A DNA stretch of 8,530 nt from Deltaproteobacteria bacterium (GCA_003647375.1 QMMS01000196.1:1-8530); one strand, 5' to 3'; shown: positions 1 to 6,035, counted from the stretch's first letter. Notes: a model not told the origin generated them from the sequence alone. Translations and numbers: made by a program.

Positions 1-16
1 AAAGCCTCGACAGATC

Positions 17-38
17 CACGGGTATGCCTGTGTTTTTT
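17..38 (+). terminator. Intrinsic terminator of an upstream transcript
   Basis: Bases 17-22 (CACGGG) pair with 27-32 (CCTGTG), including one G-U pair, around a TATG tetraloop, and six T follow at 33-38. This is the shape of a rho-independent terminator on the plus strand, so a gene or RNA probably ends just left of the window. The stem is only 6 bp. Between 39 and 102 I see no gene and no convincing promoter. Confidence 0.5.
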
Positions 39-102
39 GCGAACCCTTCTCCATCAAGATTTCGGCACACCTCTTCGGGAAAAATCGCTCAGTTCAGGTT
101 AA

Positions 103-177
103 AGGCACGTAGCTCAGGGGGAGAGCGCTACCCTGACACGGTAGAAGTCGTTGGTTCAAATCCAACCGTGCCTACCA
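103..177 (+). tRNA. tRNA-Val (anticodon GAC), CCA encoded
   Basis: The sequence folds as a full cloverleaf. The acceptor stem is AGGCACG (103-109) with CGTGCCT (167-173). The D stem is GCTC/GAGC. The anticodon stem is CTACC (128-132) with GGTAG (140-144), and its 7-nt loop places GAC at 135-137. A 5-nt variable loop follows, then the T stem GTTGG/CCAAC with loop TTCAAAT. Discriminator A174 is followed by an encoded CCA at 175-177. Anticodon GAC reads GUC and GUU valine codons. All stems pair perfectly, so the gene should be functional. It is followed at once by its own terminator and then by a transposon-like unit. Confidence 0.97.
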
Positions 178-185
178 GTCATTTC

Positions 186-220
186 AAGAGGTTACAGTCT
201 CGGTTGTAGCCTCTTTTTTT
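186..220 (+). terminator. Intrinsic terminator of the tRNA-Val transcript
   Basis: Bases 186-196 (AAGAGGTTACA) pair with 205-215 (TGTAGCCTCTT), with a single G-U pair and an 8-nt loop, and the run of T extends to 220. It starts nine bases after the tRNA CCA end and is a textbook rho-independent terminator. The transposon-like unit begins ten bases further on. Confidence 0.88.
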
Positions 221-230
221 AGCAAAAAAA

Positions 231-258
231 CATTGGGGACGGGTATTCATATATTACT
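231..258 (+). repeat. Left 28-bp inverted end of the RAYT unit
   Basis: It begins CATTGGGGACGGGTATTC and is the perfect reverse complement of 1304-1331. Its last base is the first T of the candidate -35 box of the transposase gene, so the end and the promoter touch. Confidence 0.85.
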
Positions 259-286
259 TGACGATATTTTCAATATGAAATATATA
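258..286 (+). promoter_or_regulatory. Candidate promoter of the RAYT gene
   Basis: TTGACG at 258-263 matches five of six bases of the sigma-70 -35 consensus. After exactly 17 bases, TATATA at 281-286 matches four of six of the -10 box. A start about seven bases downstream would fall at about 293, next to the ATG at 294, so the mRNA would be almost leaderless. There is no Shine-Dalgarno sequence before that ATG. A bulged AT-rich hairpin (264-285) overlaps the spacer and -10. It may instead be a transposase-recognised structure. Confidence 0.45.
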
Positions 287-293
287 TAGTCCT

Positions 294-1298
294 ATGCCAC
301 GAAAAGCACGCATAGATGCACCTGGAGCACTCCATCACATAATGGCCCGTGGAATAGAAAAGAATGACATTTTTTATGATGATTTTGATCGAGACGTATT
401 TGTTGATAGACTGGGTGCTGTAATATCAGAAACCAAAACAGCTTGTTTTGCATGGGCATTGATGCCAAATCATATTCACATGCTTATCAGAACAGGGCAC
501 ACACCTATATCCACTTTGATGCAGAGGCTTCTTACCGGATATTCTATAGGTTTTAACCGTCGCCACAAACGCCATGGCCATGTTTTTCATAATCGGTTTA
601 AATCAATATTATGTCAGGAGGAGATCTATCTATTGGAACTGGTTCGGTATATTCACTTGAATCCGCTAAGGGCAGAATTGGTGATAGATTACAAAGCCTT
701 GAAGACCTATGCTTATACCGGACATAGAGTTATCATGGGAAAGTATCGAAGCGATTGGCAGGATACCGGATATGTTTTGGGATTGTTTGGCAAAAAACCA
801 GCCATGGCACGTCACCGTTATGAGGCGTTTGTAAGAAAAGGAATAGCGGAAGGCAGAAAACCGGAACTTGTTGGAGGCGGTTTGGTTAGAAGTCTGGGTG
901 GGTGGACACGTGCAGGAGAACTTCGTGATAAAGGGAATCGAAGTAAAGGCGACGAACGAATACTGGGTGACGGCAATTTTGTTGAAAATATCTTGAGTCA
1001 ATGTCAAGAGCGGATGGAGCAAAAGTATCTTTACTTGAACAAGGGTTATGATTTTGAATGGTTAGTTGGTAAGGTCGCAACAACACTCGGTATCAACAAA
1101 GAAGAAATAACAAGGGGTGGAAGATATTCGAGACGTGTAGAAGCGCGAAGTGTTTTGTGCTACTGGGCATCAAGAGAACTGGGCATGAGCACGATAACAT
1201 TGTCAAAGCATTTGGGTATTTCTCAACCGACGGTGAGCCAGTCTATTCGAAGAGGTGAACGAATTGTGTTAGAAAAGAAATTAAGGCTGGTGGAATAG
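294..1298 (+). CDS. RAYT-type HUH/Y1 transposase with DnaA-like C-terminal helix-turn-helix
   Basis: A 334-residue transposase of the Y1_Tnp (IS200-like, REP-associated) family. It is expected to cut and rejoin single-stranded DNA through a 5'-phosphotyrosine link. The start MPRKARIDAPGALHHI is typical of the family. The HUH motif is in MPNHIH (His60 and His62), and the catalytic tyrosine is most likely Tyr119 in LVRYIHLNPLRA. The catalytic domain covers about residues 1-145. A RYEAFVRKG linker lies near 175-183. The last third (about 255-325) resembles the DnaA C-terminal DNA-binding fold, with helix-turn-helix LSKHLGISQPTVSQSIRR. The length fits the long RAYT subgroup and no key residue is missing, so it looks intact. 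Perfect inverted repeats flank it. No ribosome-binding site precedes the ATG, so translation may be weak or leaderless. Family assignment is firm; current activity is inferred. Confidence 0.93.
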   Translation: MPRKARIDAPGALHHIMARGIEKNDIFYDDFDRDVFVDRLGAVISETKTACFAWALMPNHIHMLIRTGHTPISTLMQRLLTGYSIGFNRRHKRHGHVFHNRFKSILCQEEIYLLELVRYIHLNPLRAELVIDYKALKTYAYTGHRVIMGKYRSDWQDTGYVLGLFGKKPAMARHRYEAFVRKGIAEGRKPELVGGGLVRSLGGWTRAGELRDKGNRSKGDERILGDGNFVENILSQCQERMEQKYLYLNKGYDFEWLVGKVATTLGINKEEITRGGRYSRRVEARSVLCYWASRELGMSTITLSKHLGISQPTVSQSIRRGERIVLEKKLRLVE

Positions 1299-1303
1299 AA
1301 TAT

Positions 1304-1331
1304 AGTAATATATGAATACCCGTCCCCAATG
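1304..1331 (-). repeat. Right 28-bp inverted end of the RAYT unit
   Basis: Exact reverse complement of 231-258. It begins six bases after the transposase stop codon. It contains an ATG at 1312 that is in frame with the aldolase gene downstream, which can mislead start-codon choice. Confidence 0.85.
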
Positions 1332-1344
1332 GCGTCCCCAATGG
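1321..1344 (+). repeat. Tandem 12-bp duplication at the right end of the RAYT unit
   Basis: CGTCCCCAATGG occurs twice in direct succession, at 1321-1332 and 1333-1344. The first copy is almost all inside the right inverted end; the second lies outside it. The left end has only one copy. The duplication may reflect slippage or a second insertion or cleavage at the same GTCC/GGAC signal. Confidence 0.8.
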
Positions 1345-1353
1345 ACAATTGAA

Positions 1354-1992
1354 ATGAAGATAGAAAAAGAAATACGGGAAGAAATCGCTGCATATGGCGG
1401 ATTGGTGTATGCACAGGGTTTGGCATCGGGTGCCAGCGGGAACCTATCGGCGCGGGTAGATGAAGATTACATCCTGGTAACACCGAGTGGTTGCCACAAG
1501 GGCATGCTCCATGCAGCTGACTTGTTGCTTTACAATATGAAAACCTGTCAAACGGCAGGTGAAACCAAGATCAAGCCATCGAGTGAAATCCGCATGCACA
1601 CTTATGTGTATCGGCATCGGCCGGATGTTCAGGCAGTGATTCATGCCCACCCGCCATATGTCGTGGCGCTCTCTGTGGCTGGGATATCTCTTGCAGAGGT
1701 GGTTCTGCCTGAAGTGGTACTGGCAATAGGCGCTATCGTGGATTGCGGGTACGCCACACCTACCACCGAAGATGTTGTTCAGGTTATGAAGCAGCCGGTT
1801 CAGGAAGGCCGCAATGCTCTCATCCTGGCGCGGCACGGCAGTGTGACCTTGGGAAAAACCATGCAAGAAGCTTTTTGTCGCCTGGAAACCGTCGAGCATG
1901 TGGCCAAGGTCACGGCCATCGCGCGATCCATCGGTAAGGTCTCTATCCTGCCCCAGGAAGAAATCGATCAATTAAAAAAATTGGTTTTCTAA
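1354..1992 (+). CDS. Class II aldolase/adducin-family protein (L-fuculose-phosphate aldolase-like)
   Basis: A 212-residue cytosolic, zinc-dependent aldolase of the FucA/AraD/adducin family. Such enzymes cleave sugar phosphates into dihydroxyacetone phosphate and an aldehyde, or act on related phosphates. Residue spacing follows E. coli FucA: phosphate-binding GASGN (Asn30) and TPSG (43-46), SSE with the likely catalytic Glu78, zinc ligands His97 and His99 in IHAHP, and His161 in LARHG. I chose ATG 1354 because it puts Asn30 and Thr43 where FucA has Asn29 and Thr43. The in-frame ATG at 1312 would add 14 residues (MNTRPQWRPQW...) encoded by the transposon end. No clear Shine-Dalgarno precedes either start, perhaps because the insertion removed it. 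Substrate is unknown, and no sugar-pathway neighbours are visible. Confidence 0.88.
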   Translation: MKIEKEIREEIAAYGGLVYAQGLASGASGNLSARVDEDYILVTPSGCHKGMLHAADLLLYNMKTCQTAGETKIKPSSEIRMHTYVYRHRPDVQAVIHAHPPYVVALSVAGISLAEVVLPEVVLAIGAIVDCGYATPTTEDVVQVMKQPVQEGRNALILARHGSVTLGKTMQEAFCRLETVEHVAKVTAIARSIGKVSILPQEEIDQLKKLVF

Positions 1993-1997
1993 AATGT

Positions 1998-2130
1998 GAT
2001 GGTCTCGAAAAGAGTAAGAAAATGCCCATTGACGTCATTCCCGCGAAGGCGGGAATCCAGTGTTTTCAAGCACTTCTGGATGCCTGCCTTCGCAGGCATG
2101 ACAGGGTTTTGGACTTTTTACGAGACCGTC
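1998..2130. repeat. 133-bp MITE-like palindromic element
   Basis: The whole segment is an imperfect palindrome centred near 2064. The outer ends GATGGTCTCG (1998-2007) and CGAGACCGTC (2121-2130) pair with one mismatch. Further in, GTCATTCCCGCGAAGGCGGG (2034-2053) pairs with the CCTGCCTTCGCAGGCATGAC arm ending at 2102. ATCCAG/CTGGAT closes near the loop. Nested in the left arm is ATTCCC-N8-GGGAAT (2037-2056). There is no coding capacity. It lies five bases after the aldolase stop and could act as a bidirectional terminator-like structure between convergent genes, though it has no long T-run. Confidence 0.75.
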
Positions 2131-2152
2131 AAGAATTACAAAGCGATTTTTA

Positions 2153-2220
2153 CTAAGATGAGCGTTTCAAATTTTAAGAATATGTGATTTAGAAATAATT
2201 TCAAAGGATTTGATTCATTT
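2153..2220 (+). repeat. 68-bp dispersed repeat, copy 1
   Basis: This stretch matches 6355-6422 at 64 of 68 positions with no gaps. It begins CTAAGATGAGCGTTTCAAAT and ends GGATTTGATTCATTT. Its last six bases overlap the minus-strand DUF4198 gene, supplying the TGA stop (2215-2217) and the final lysine codon. Unlike copy 2, it has no good inverted right arm, so it looks like a solo or truncated element. Confidence 0.85.
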
Positions 2221-2994
2221 AAATTTTATTTCATGAAATTTAACCCATATCACCGCCCCTAATTCTACGTCCTTGTCTTGCCCATCATGTTTTAATTTAA
2301 AGTCCGCGCTGTTCAATGCGGCAAATCCCCACCAGCCGGCGATGGGTGCAGCATAGGAAAATACGCCGTCGGCATCGGCTTTGATGGTCTGGGTAACCAT
2401 ATAATCGGTGGGGGCTATCAACTGCCGGTCTTTGTTGTAATACTCGACCTCCACTTCTGCAAAGGGCATTGGCTTGCCGTTAAACTTGACGATTCCCTGG
2501 AAGATATTGCCGGCATACAAACCATAGGGCTTGGACAACGGAAGAATTTCTGTTTTCAATCCGATCTCTTGATCCCATCCTTCATCGTCGCCAAAGGCAG
2601 TTACCACCGTTTTGGTGTAGTGGACAATAAAGGCATTTTCGGCGGGTTCCCAGTAGGGTTCCGGCTCCATTAGGAACATATAAACACCCGGCCTGGTTAT
2701 CTTGTAATCGAGAGCCCAGGCTGTGTGGCCCATGACCGGGTCTTTTTTCAGCGAGCCCATCAAGTCCATTCTGCTCCCATTGGCCACAACGCTGCATACT
2801 CTGGGTTTGACCATTTCCATGCCGATGCCGTCAAAAGGGTGGGAAAAGGAAACTTGCACCCTCACGGTTCGGCTGTCTCCCTGCATGATCATGGTATCGG
2901 ACGGGATGACCATGCCAAAATGCGCATGGGCGGCCAGGGGAAATGAAAGTAGACCTGTCAGTATCAGCAGCATGATATTCGTTCTTGATTTCAT
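2215..2994 (-). CDS. Secreted DUF4198/COG5266-type protein, possible periplasmic metal-transport component
   Basis: A 259-residue protein that starts with a clear signal peptide: MKSR, a hydrophobic core over about residues 8-22, then AHA before HFG. Cleavage after AHA would leave histidine as the mature N-terminus. The body fits the DUF4198/COG5266 family, annotated as a periplasmic part of cobalt/nickel uptake: [10 protein letters not shown] (52-61), [15 protein letters not shown] (103-117), [12 protein letters not shown] (156-167) and a C-terminal beta-sandwich-like part with ADADGVFSY and GWWGFAAL. The start at 2994 has a strong GGAGG six bases upstream; the frame stays open for 53 more codons but those lack a signal peptide. 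No CbiMQO or NikMN partners are nearby, so metal transport is family-based inference. The 3' end runs into a dispersed repeat. Confidence 0.82.
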   Translation of the reverse strand: MKSRTNIMLLILTGLLSFPLAAHAHFGMVIPSDTMIMQGDSRTVRVQVSFSHPFDGIGMEMVKPRVCSVVANGSRMDLMGSLKKDPVMGHTAWALDYKITRPGVYMFLMEPEPYWEPAENAFIVHYTKTVVTAFGDDEGWDQEIGLKTEILPLSKPYGLYAGNIFQGIVKFNGKPMPFAEVEVEYYNKDRQLIAPTDYMVTQTIKADADGVFSYAAPIAGWWGFAALNSADFKLKHDGQDKDVELGAVIWVKFHEIKFK

Positions 2995-3007
2995 CTGGAC
3001 CTCCAAT

Positions 3008-3058
3008 AAAAAACCACGAATGCTTTGGCATCTTCCAAATGCCATTGTGTTCGTGGTT
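3008..3058 (-). promoter_or_regulatory. Terminator-like leader hairpin upstream of the DUF4198 gene
   Basis: Read on the minus strand, AACCACGAA (3058-3050) pairs with TTCGTGGTT (3020-3012). An inner stem pairs TGGCAT (3044-3039) with ATGCCA (3031-3026) across a 5x5 internal loop. The T-run ends at 3008, directly before ATTGGAGG, which holds the Shine-Dalgarno. An alternative pairing, CCAAA/TTTGG, overlaps the inner stem. It could be an attenuator, or a solo copy of the CACGAA-type repeats seen at 5727-6004. Which applies cannot be decided from sequence alone. Confidence 0.5.
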
Positions 3059-3117
3059 CGATTTTTCTGATTTGGTTTCTGATATACAGGCTTCAACCTG
3101 TGATTATTGTCCTGTCC

Positions 3118-3146
3118 TGTGTAGGACACCCCCGGCATCAAGTCAA
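3118..3146 (-). promoter_or_regulatory. Candidate promoter of the DUF4198 gene
   Basis: On the minus strand, TTGACT (3146-3141) is followed after 17 bases by TACACA (3123-3118). The -35 is good (five of six) but the -10 is weak (three of six). It would give a leader of about 115 nt that includes the terminator-like hairpin. Low confidence. Confidence 0.3.
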
Positions 3147-3171
3147 CCCCCAATCAAAGCCCCTTGACTTG
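3139..3171. promoter_or_regulatory. 8-bp inverted repeat in the divergent intergenic region
   Basis: CAAGTCAA (3139-3146) and TTGACTTG (3164-3171) are perfect reverse complements separated by 17 bp. The left arm contains the candidate minus-strand -35 box. The layout suits a dimeric regulator binding site between divergent genes, but no regulator is encoded nearby and chance is not excluded. Confidence 0.3.
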
Positions 3172-3211
3172 TTCAAGAAAAGCCATTATTCCCTTCACGT
3201 CGACATTTTCA

Positions 3212-3239
3212 TTGTTATTTGTTTAGGATTGCATAAAAT
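3212..3239 (+). promoter_or_regulatory. Candidate promoter of argS
   Basis: TTGTTA (3212-3217, four of six) and TAAAAT (3234-3239, five of six) are separated by 16 bases. Transcription would start near 3246, giving a leader of about 60 nt before the argS ATG. It is the best plus-strand match in the 3000-3306 intergenic region. Confidence 0.45.
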
Positions 3240-3306
3240 CAATAACGCAACTTTCCGGATTCAGCGAACGTAAAATAAACGATGAAAGCACATAAGGTTA
3301 CGAAAT

Positions 3307-4971
3307 ATGAAACAGAAGATTAAAAAGCTTATCACCGAGGCCGTAAATCGGGCTGTTGCAAAAGGGGTTTTTTCGGCACAGGAATTGCCGGAAGTGGAGA
3401 TCGAGATCCCTAAAAATGAAAGGCATGGTGATTTCTCGGCCAATATTGCCATGATCATGGCGTCGGCCCAGAAGATGGCGCCCAGAAAGATTGCCGAACA
3501 GATTATCGACCATATCGACGACAGTGAAAACATGGTTGAGAAGACTGAAATTGCCGGGCCGGGGTTTATCAATATTTTTGTCAATATCAATGCCTGGCAC
3601 GGCGTGCTCCGTCATATCCATGATCAGAAGGATCTCTATGGGGCCTCGGATATCGGAAAAGGTGAGAAGATTCAGGTTGAGTTCGTGAGCTCGAACCCCA
3701 CGGGACCCTTGCATGTCGGTCATGGCAGAGGTGCGGCAGTAGGCGACAGCGTCGGAAATATTCTGTCTTTCTGCGGGTATGATGTCCAGAAGGAATATTA
3801 TATCAATGATGCGGGAAGACAGATTGAAACCCTGGGACGGTCTGTATTGTTACGGTACCAGGCGCTTTTAGGAAAAGAGATCCCGTTTCCCGATGAATGT
3901 TACCAGGGAGATTATATCAAAGATATTGCCGAGCTTCTTAAAGAAGAGCATGACGAGAAATTGAACCACAAGCAGGAGCAGGAAGCGATCGCGTTTTGTG
4001 CCAGGGCAGCTGCCGGTCTCATTATCAAGGGTATTCGCCGGGACCTTGAATCGTTCGGGGTGACATTCCATGAATGGTTCAGCGAACAAAGCCTGTATGA
4101 CTCGGGCAGTGTCGATACGGTGATACAAGAGTTGGAAAAGAGAGGCATTGTTTATAAAAAAGACGGTGCCGTGTGGTTTAAAACGTCTCAATATCAAGAT
4201 GAAAAAGACCGTGTAGTGGTTCGGAAAAATGGCCAGAAAACCTATTTTGCATCGGATGTGGCTTACCACCTGAACAAATACCGGCGCGGTTTTGAAAGGG
4301 TCATCGATGTCTGGGGAGCGGACCACCATGGTTACATTCCGCGAATGACGGCCTCCATCGAGGCGCTGGGCTACCGGCGGGATCAGTTCGAGGTCATTCT
4401 TGTTCAGCTCGTCAACCTGTTGAGGGATGGCGAGCCGGTAGCCATGTCGACACGGGCAGGCGAATTCATTACGCTGAAGGATGTTGTCGATGAAGTCGGG
4501 AGAGATGCTGCAAGATTCATTTTTCTCACAAGACATTACGAAAGCCCTCTGGATTTCGATCTGGTGCTGGCAAAGAAAAAATCGAACGACAACCCGGTCT
4601 ATTATGTTCAGTATGTGCACGCGCGAATCTCCAGTATTTTGAGAAAGGGCAAAGAGCAGGGGATCAACAGTGAGGCATGGGATGAGATCACCATGAAACA
4701 GCTTGTGGAACCTGAAGAAATCAATCTGATAAAGGCCATGGATCAATATCCGGCGGTGGTGGAAAAGAGCGCCGTTTTCAGGGAACCCCACCGTATCACT
4801 TATTATCTGATGAGCCTTGCATCCACATTCCATTCCTATTACAATAAGCACCGTGTTCTGGCCGATGACCCCGTGGTGACGCAGGCACGACTATCCCTTG
4901 TGCTGGCGGTGCAAAGAATTATTCGAAACGGATTGACCCTTCTGGGTGTATCCGCACCGGAAAAGATGTAA
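3307..4971 (+). CDS. argS: Arginyl-tRNA synthetase
   Basis: A 554-residue class I aminoacyl-tRNA synthetase that attaches arginine to tRNA-Arg in the cytosol; the length is normal for the family. The N-terminal Add1 domain (about 1-110) includes the [12 protein letters not shown] motif that helps bind the tRNA elbow. The catalytic core has [13 protein letters not shown] (129-141, HIGH-type signature), YYINDAGRQ (165-173), GADHHGY (337-343) and MSTRAGEF (380-387). The last stands in for KMSKS, whose classical form most ArgRS lack. The C-terminal DALR anticodon-binding domain starts at [19 protein letters not shown] lies about nine bases upstream of the ATG. The gene ends exactly where the SPOR gene begins, which indicates an operon with coupled translation. 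Confidence 0.97.
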   Translation: MKQKIKKLITEAVNRAVAKGVFSAQELPEVEIEIPKNERHGDFSANIAMIMASAQKMAPRKIAEQIIDHIDDSENMVEKTEIAGPGFINIFVNINAWHGVLRHIHDQKDLYGASDIGKGEKIQVEFVSSNPTGPLHVGHGRGAAVGDSVGNILSFCGYDVQKEYYINDAGRQIETLGRSVLLRYQALLGKEIPFPDECYQGDYIKDIAELLKEEHDEKLNHKQEQEAIAFCARAAAGLIIKGIRRDLESFGVTFHEWFSEQSLYDSGSVDTVIQELEKRGIVYKKDGAVWFKTSQYQDEKDRVVVRKNGQKTYFASDVAYHLNKYRRGFERVIDVWGADHHGYIPRMTASIEALGYRRDQFEVILVQLVNLLRDGEPVAMSTRAGEFITLKDVVDEVGRDAARFIFLTRHYESPLDFDLVLAKKKSNDNPVYYVQYVHARISSILRKGKEQGINSEAWDEITMKQLVEPEEINLIKAMDQYPAVVEKSAVFREPHRITYYLMSLASTFHSYYNKHRVLADDPVVTQARLSLVLAVQRIIRNGLTLLGVSAPEKM

Positions 4972-5694
4972 ATGAAAAAAACGACAGAAAAAAAAGCTGC
5001 TGCGAAAAGCAGAAAGAAATACCTGCTCCAGTTAACGGGAAAAGGATTCTTCCTGGGTCTATGCCTGCTCTTTCTCCTTTCCGGATGGATGTTTGTGCTG
5101 GGGGTTTTGGTTGGCCGTGGAACGGCTCCGGTGAATTTTGATATTCAGGCACTACAGAAAGAACTCCTTGCATTGAAAGAATCGATGGTCAAACAGGAAA
5201 AAAGGGCTATGGAATCCGATTCTGCTAAAACCGGTGCCAAGTCTTCTTTTGAGTTCTACGAAGCCTTGAAGAAAAAAGAAAAGGACGAGCAGATCCAGAT
5301 CATCGAGAAAAAAGCTCTGCCTAAAGCGCCTCCCAAAACCTCATCCGAGGTCCGGCCTCAGTCACCATTGACGTCGCAAAAACGTGTTTCCAAATCAAAA
5401 GTCACCCAGGCTGAGAAAAAGACCTTACCGGGTTTGCCGGGTGTCAAACCGCCACCGCCGTCAGGACCCTTGGCTGTTCAGGTGGCATCCACCAAAGATG
5501 CAGCCTCTGCAGAAGAGCTGGTGAAAAAATTGATACAATTGGGATATGCCGGATTCAGTACAATGGTCGAGATACCCAATAGGGGAACGTGGTATCGTGT
5601 CAAGGTTGGCCCCTACCGGACAAAAGCCGAGGCTGAGAAAATGCGCCAGGAACTGACGAAAGATAAGTTCAAGGGGATTGTGGTGAGGAACTAG
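4972..5694 (+). CDS. SPOR-domain membrane-anchored protein
   Basis: A 240-residue bitopic inner-membrane protein. A basic cytoplasmic start (about 1-25) leads into one transmembrane helix (about 26-48, FFLGLCLLFLLSGWMFVLGV). After VGRGTAPV there is a charged segment (58-115) and a Pro/Lys/Ser-rich linker (116-165). The C-terminal SPOR domain (about 166-240) contains AVQVASTKDAASAEELVKKL and WYRVKVGPYRTKAEAE. SPOR domains bind glycan strands lacking stem peptides and are often at division sites, so an envelope or division role is likely but not shown. Its ATG follows the argS stop with no intervening base. This argS-SPOR-gatC order is, from memory, common in deltaproteobacteria. No known gene name can be assigned safely. 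Confidence 0.88.
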   Translation: MKKTTEKKAAAKSRKKYLLQLTGKGFFLGLCLLFLLSGWMFVLGVLVGRGTAPVNFDIQALQKELLALKESMVKQEKRAMESDSAKTGAKSSFEFYEALKKKEKDEQIQIIEKKALPKAPPKTSSEVRPQSPLTSQKRVSKSKVTQAEKKTLPGLPGVKPPPPSGPLAVQVASTKDAASAEELVKKLIQLGYAGFSTMVEIPNRGTWYRVKVGPYRTKAEAEKMRQELTKDKFKGIVVRN

Positions 5695-5726
5695 CCGTGT
5701 TTATCGCGAAAAACTGGAAAAAATTT

Positions 5727-6004
5727 ATCACGAAAGCACGAAAAGACGAAAACACGAAAACACGAAAACACGAAAACACGAAAAAACCGATATATAATGT
5801 CTATTCCAGTCTTTCCCAAAAGAGTAAGAATCTCCTACTTAAGGGATCAGGCAAGATAATTAGAGGTGGTATATAGATTTACAAGAAACTTTGGCAAGGG
5901 TTTTTCGAATGCATTTATGGGGAAACTACTCAAACCCAGATTAAAGATATACAGCAATAGCTTAAATAAAATTTCGTGTTTTCGTTCTTTCGTGTTTTCG
6001 TGAT
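5727..6004. repeat. 278-bp segment bounded by inverted CACGAAAA octamer arrays
   Basis: The left array has seven contiguous 8-bp units (CACGAAAA with minor variants) at 5729-5784. The right array has four units in inverted orientation (TTTTCGTG type) at 5971-6002. The outermost 34 or so bases of the two arms pair with about three mismatches. The interior (5785-5970) is A/T-rich, with stop codons in all forward frames and no gene I recognise. It fills most of the 373-bp gap between the SPOR gene and gatC. It resembles a MITE or a decayed insertion with low-complexity ends. It is not a CRISPR, since the units have no spacers. Confidence 0.75.
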
Positions 6005-6029
6005 GGATTTTTTAAATCATAAAACAGCA

Positions 6030-6035
6030 TATAAT
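6030..6035 (+). promoter_or_regulatory. Possible -10 box for gatC
   Basis: A perfect TATAAT lies 33 bases before gatC, just outside the inverted-array segment. The region 16-18 bases upstream is a T-run that only loosely resembles a -35 box. It could restore gatC expression if the inserted segment interrupts read-through from argS. Weak evidence. Confidence 0.3.

Larger units (their letters stand above)
231..1331 (+). mobile_element. RAYT transposase unit with perfect 28-bp inverted ends
   Basis: A 1,101-bp unit holds one transposase gene (294-1298) and almost nothing else. Its ends, 231-258 and 1304-1331, are exact reverse complements over 28 bp; pairing fails on the next base at both the inner and outer edges. 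The outer sequence CATTGGGGACGGG contains GGAC, the type of tetranucleotide recognised by RAYT (REP-associated tyrosine transposase) proteins in other bacteria. No target-site duplication is visible, as expected for HUH/Y1 single-strand transposition. The unit sits between the tRNA-Val terminator and the aldolase gene. Whether it is mobile as a unit is an inference. Confidence 0.8.

Noticed and set aside
24..209. Plus-strand open frame of 61 codons
   Set aside because: It runs through the tRNA-Val gene and into its terminator.
103..230. tRNA-Val as an integration site for an integrative element
   Set aside because: No integrase and no repeat of the tRNA 3' end was seen. The neighbouring RAYT unit is of a class that does not use tRNA att sites.
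1444..1971. Minus-strand open frame of 175 codons
   Set aside because: Antisense to the aldolase gene, with no family features.
4444..4470. ArgRS lacks a canonical KMSKS motif
   Set aside because: Most bacterial ArgRS enzymes lack the classical form; MSTRAGEF is the normal substitute here, so this is not a defect.
3868..4851. Long minus-strand open frame of 327 codons
   Set aside because: It lies wholly antisense to argS, whose ArgRS motifs are unambiguous. The peptide has no recognisable domain and its codon pattern mirrors argS.
5729..5784. Possible CRISPR array
   Set aside because: The 8-bp units are contiguous with no spacers, far too short for CRISPR repeats, and no cas gene is present.
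5785..5970. Possible decayed gene inside the octamer-bounded segment
   Set aside because: All forward frames are broken by stops and no fragment resembles a family I know. It is kept only as a possibility in the findings.
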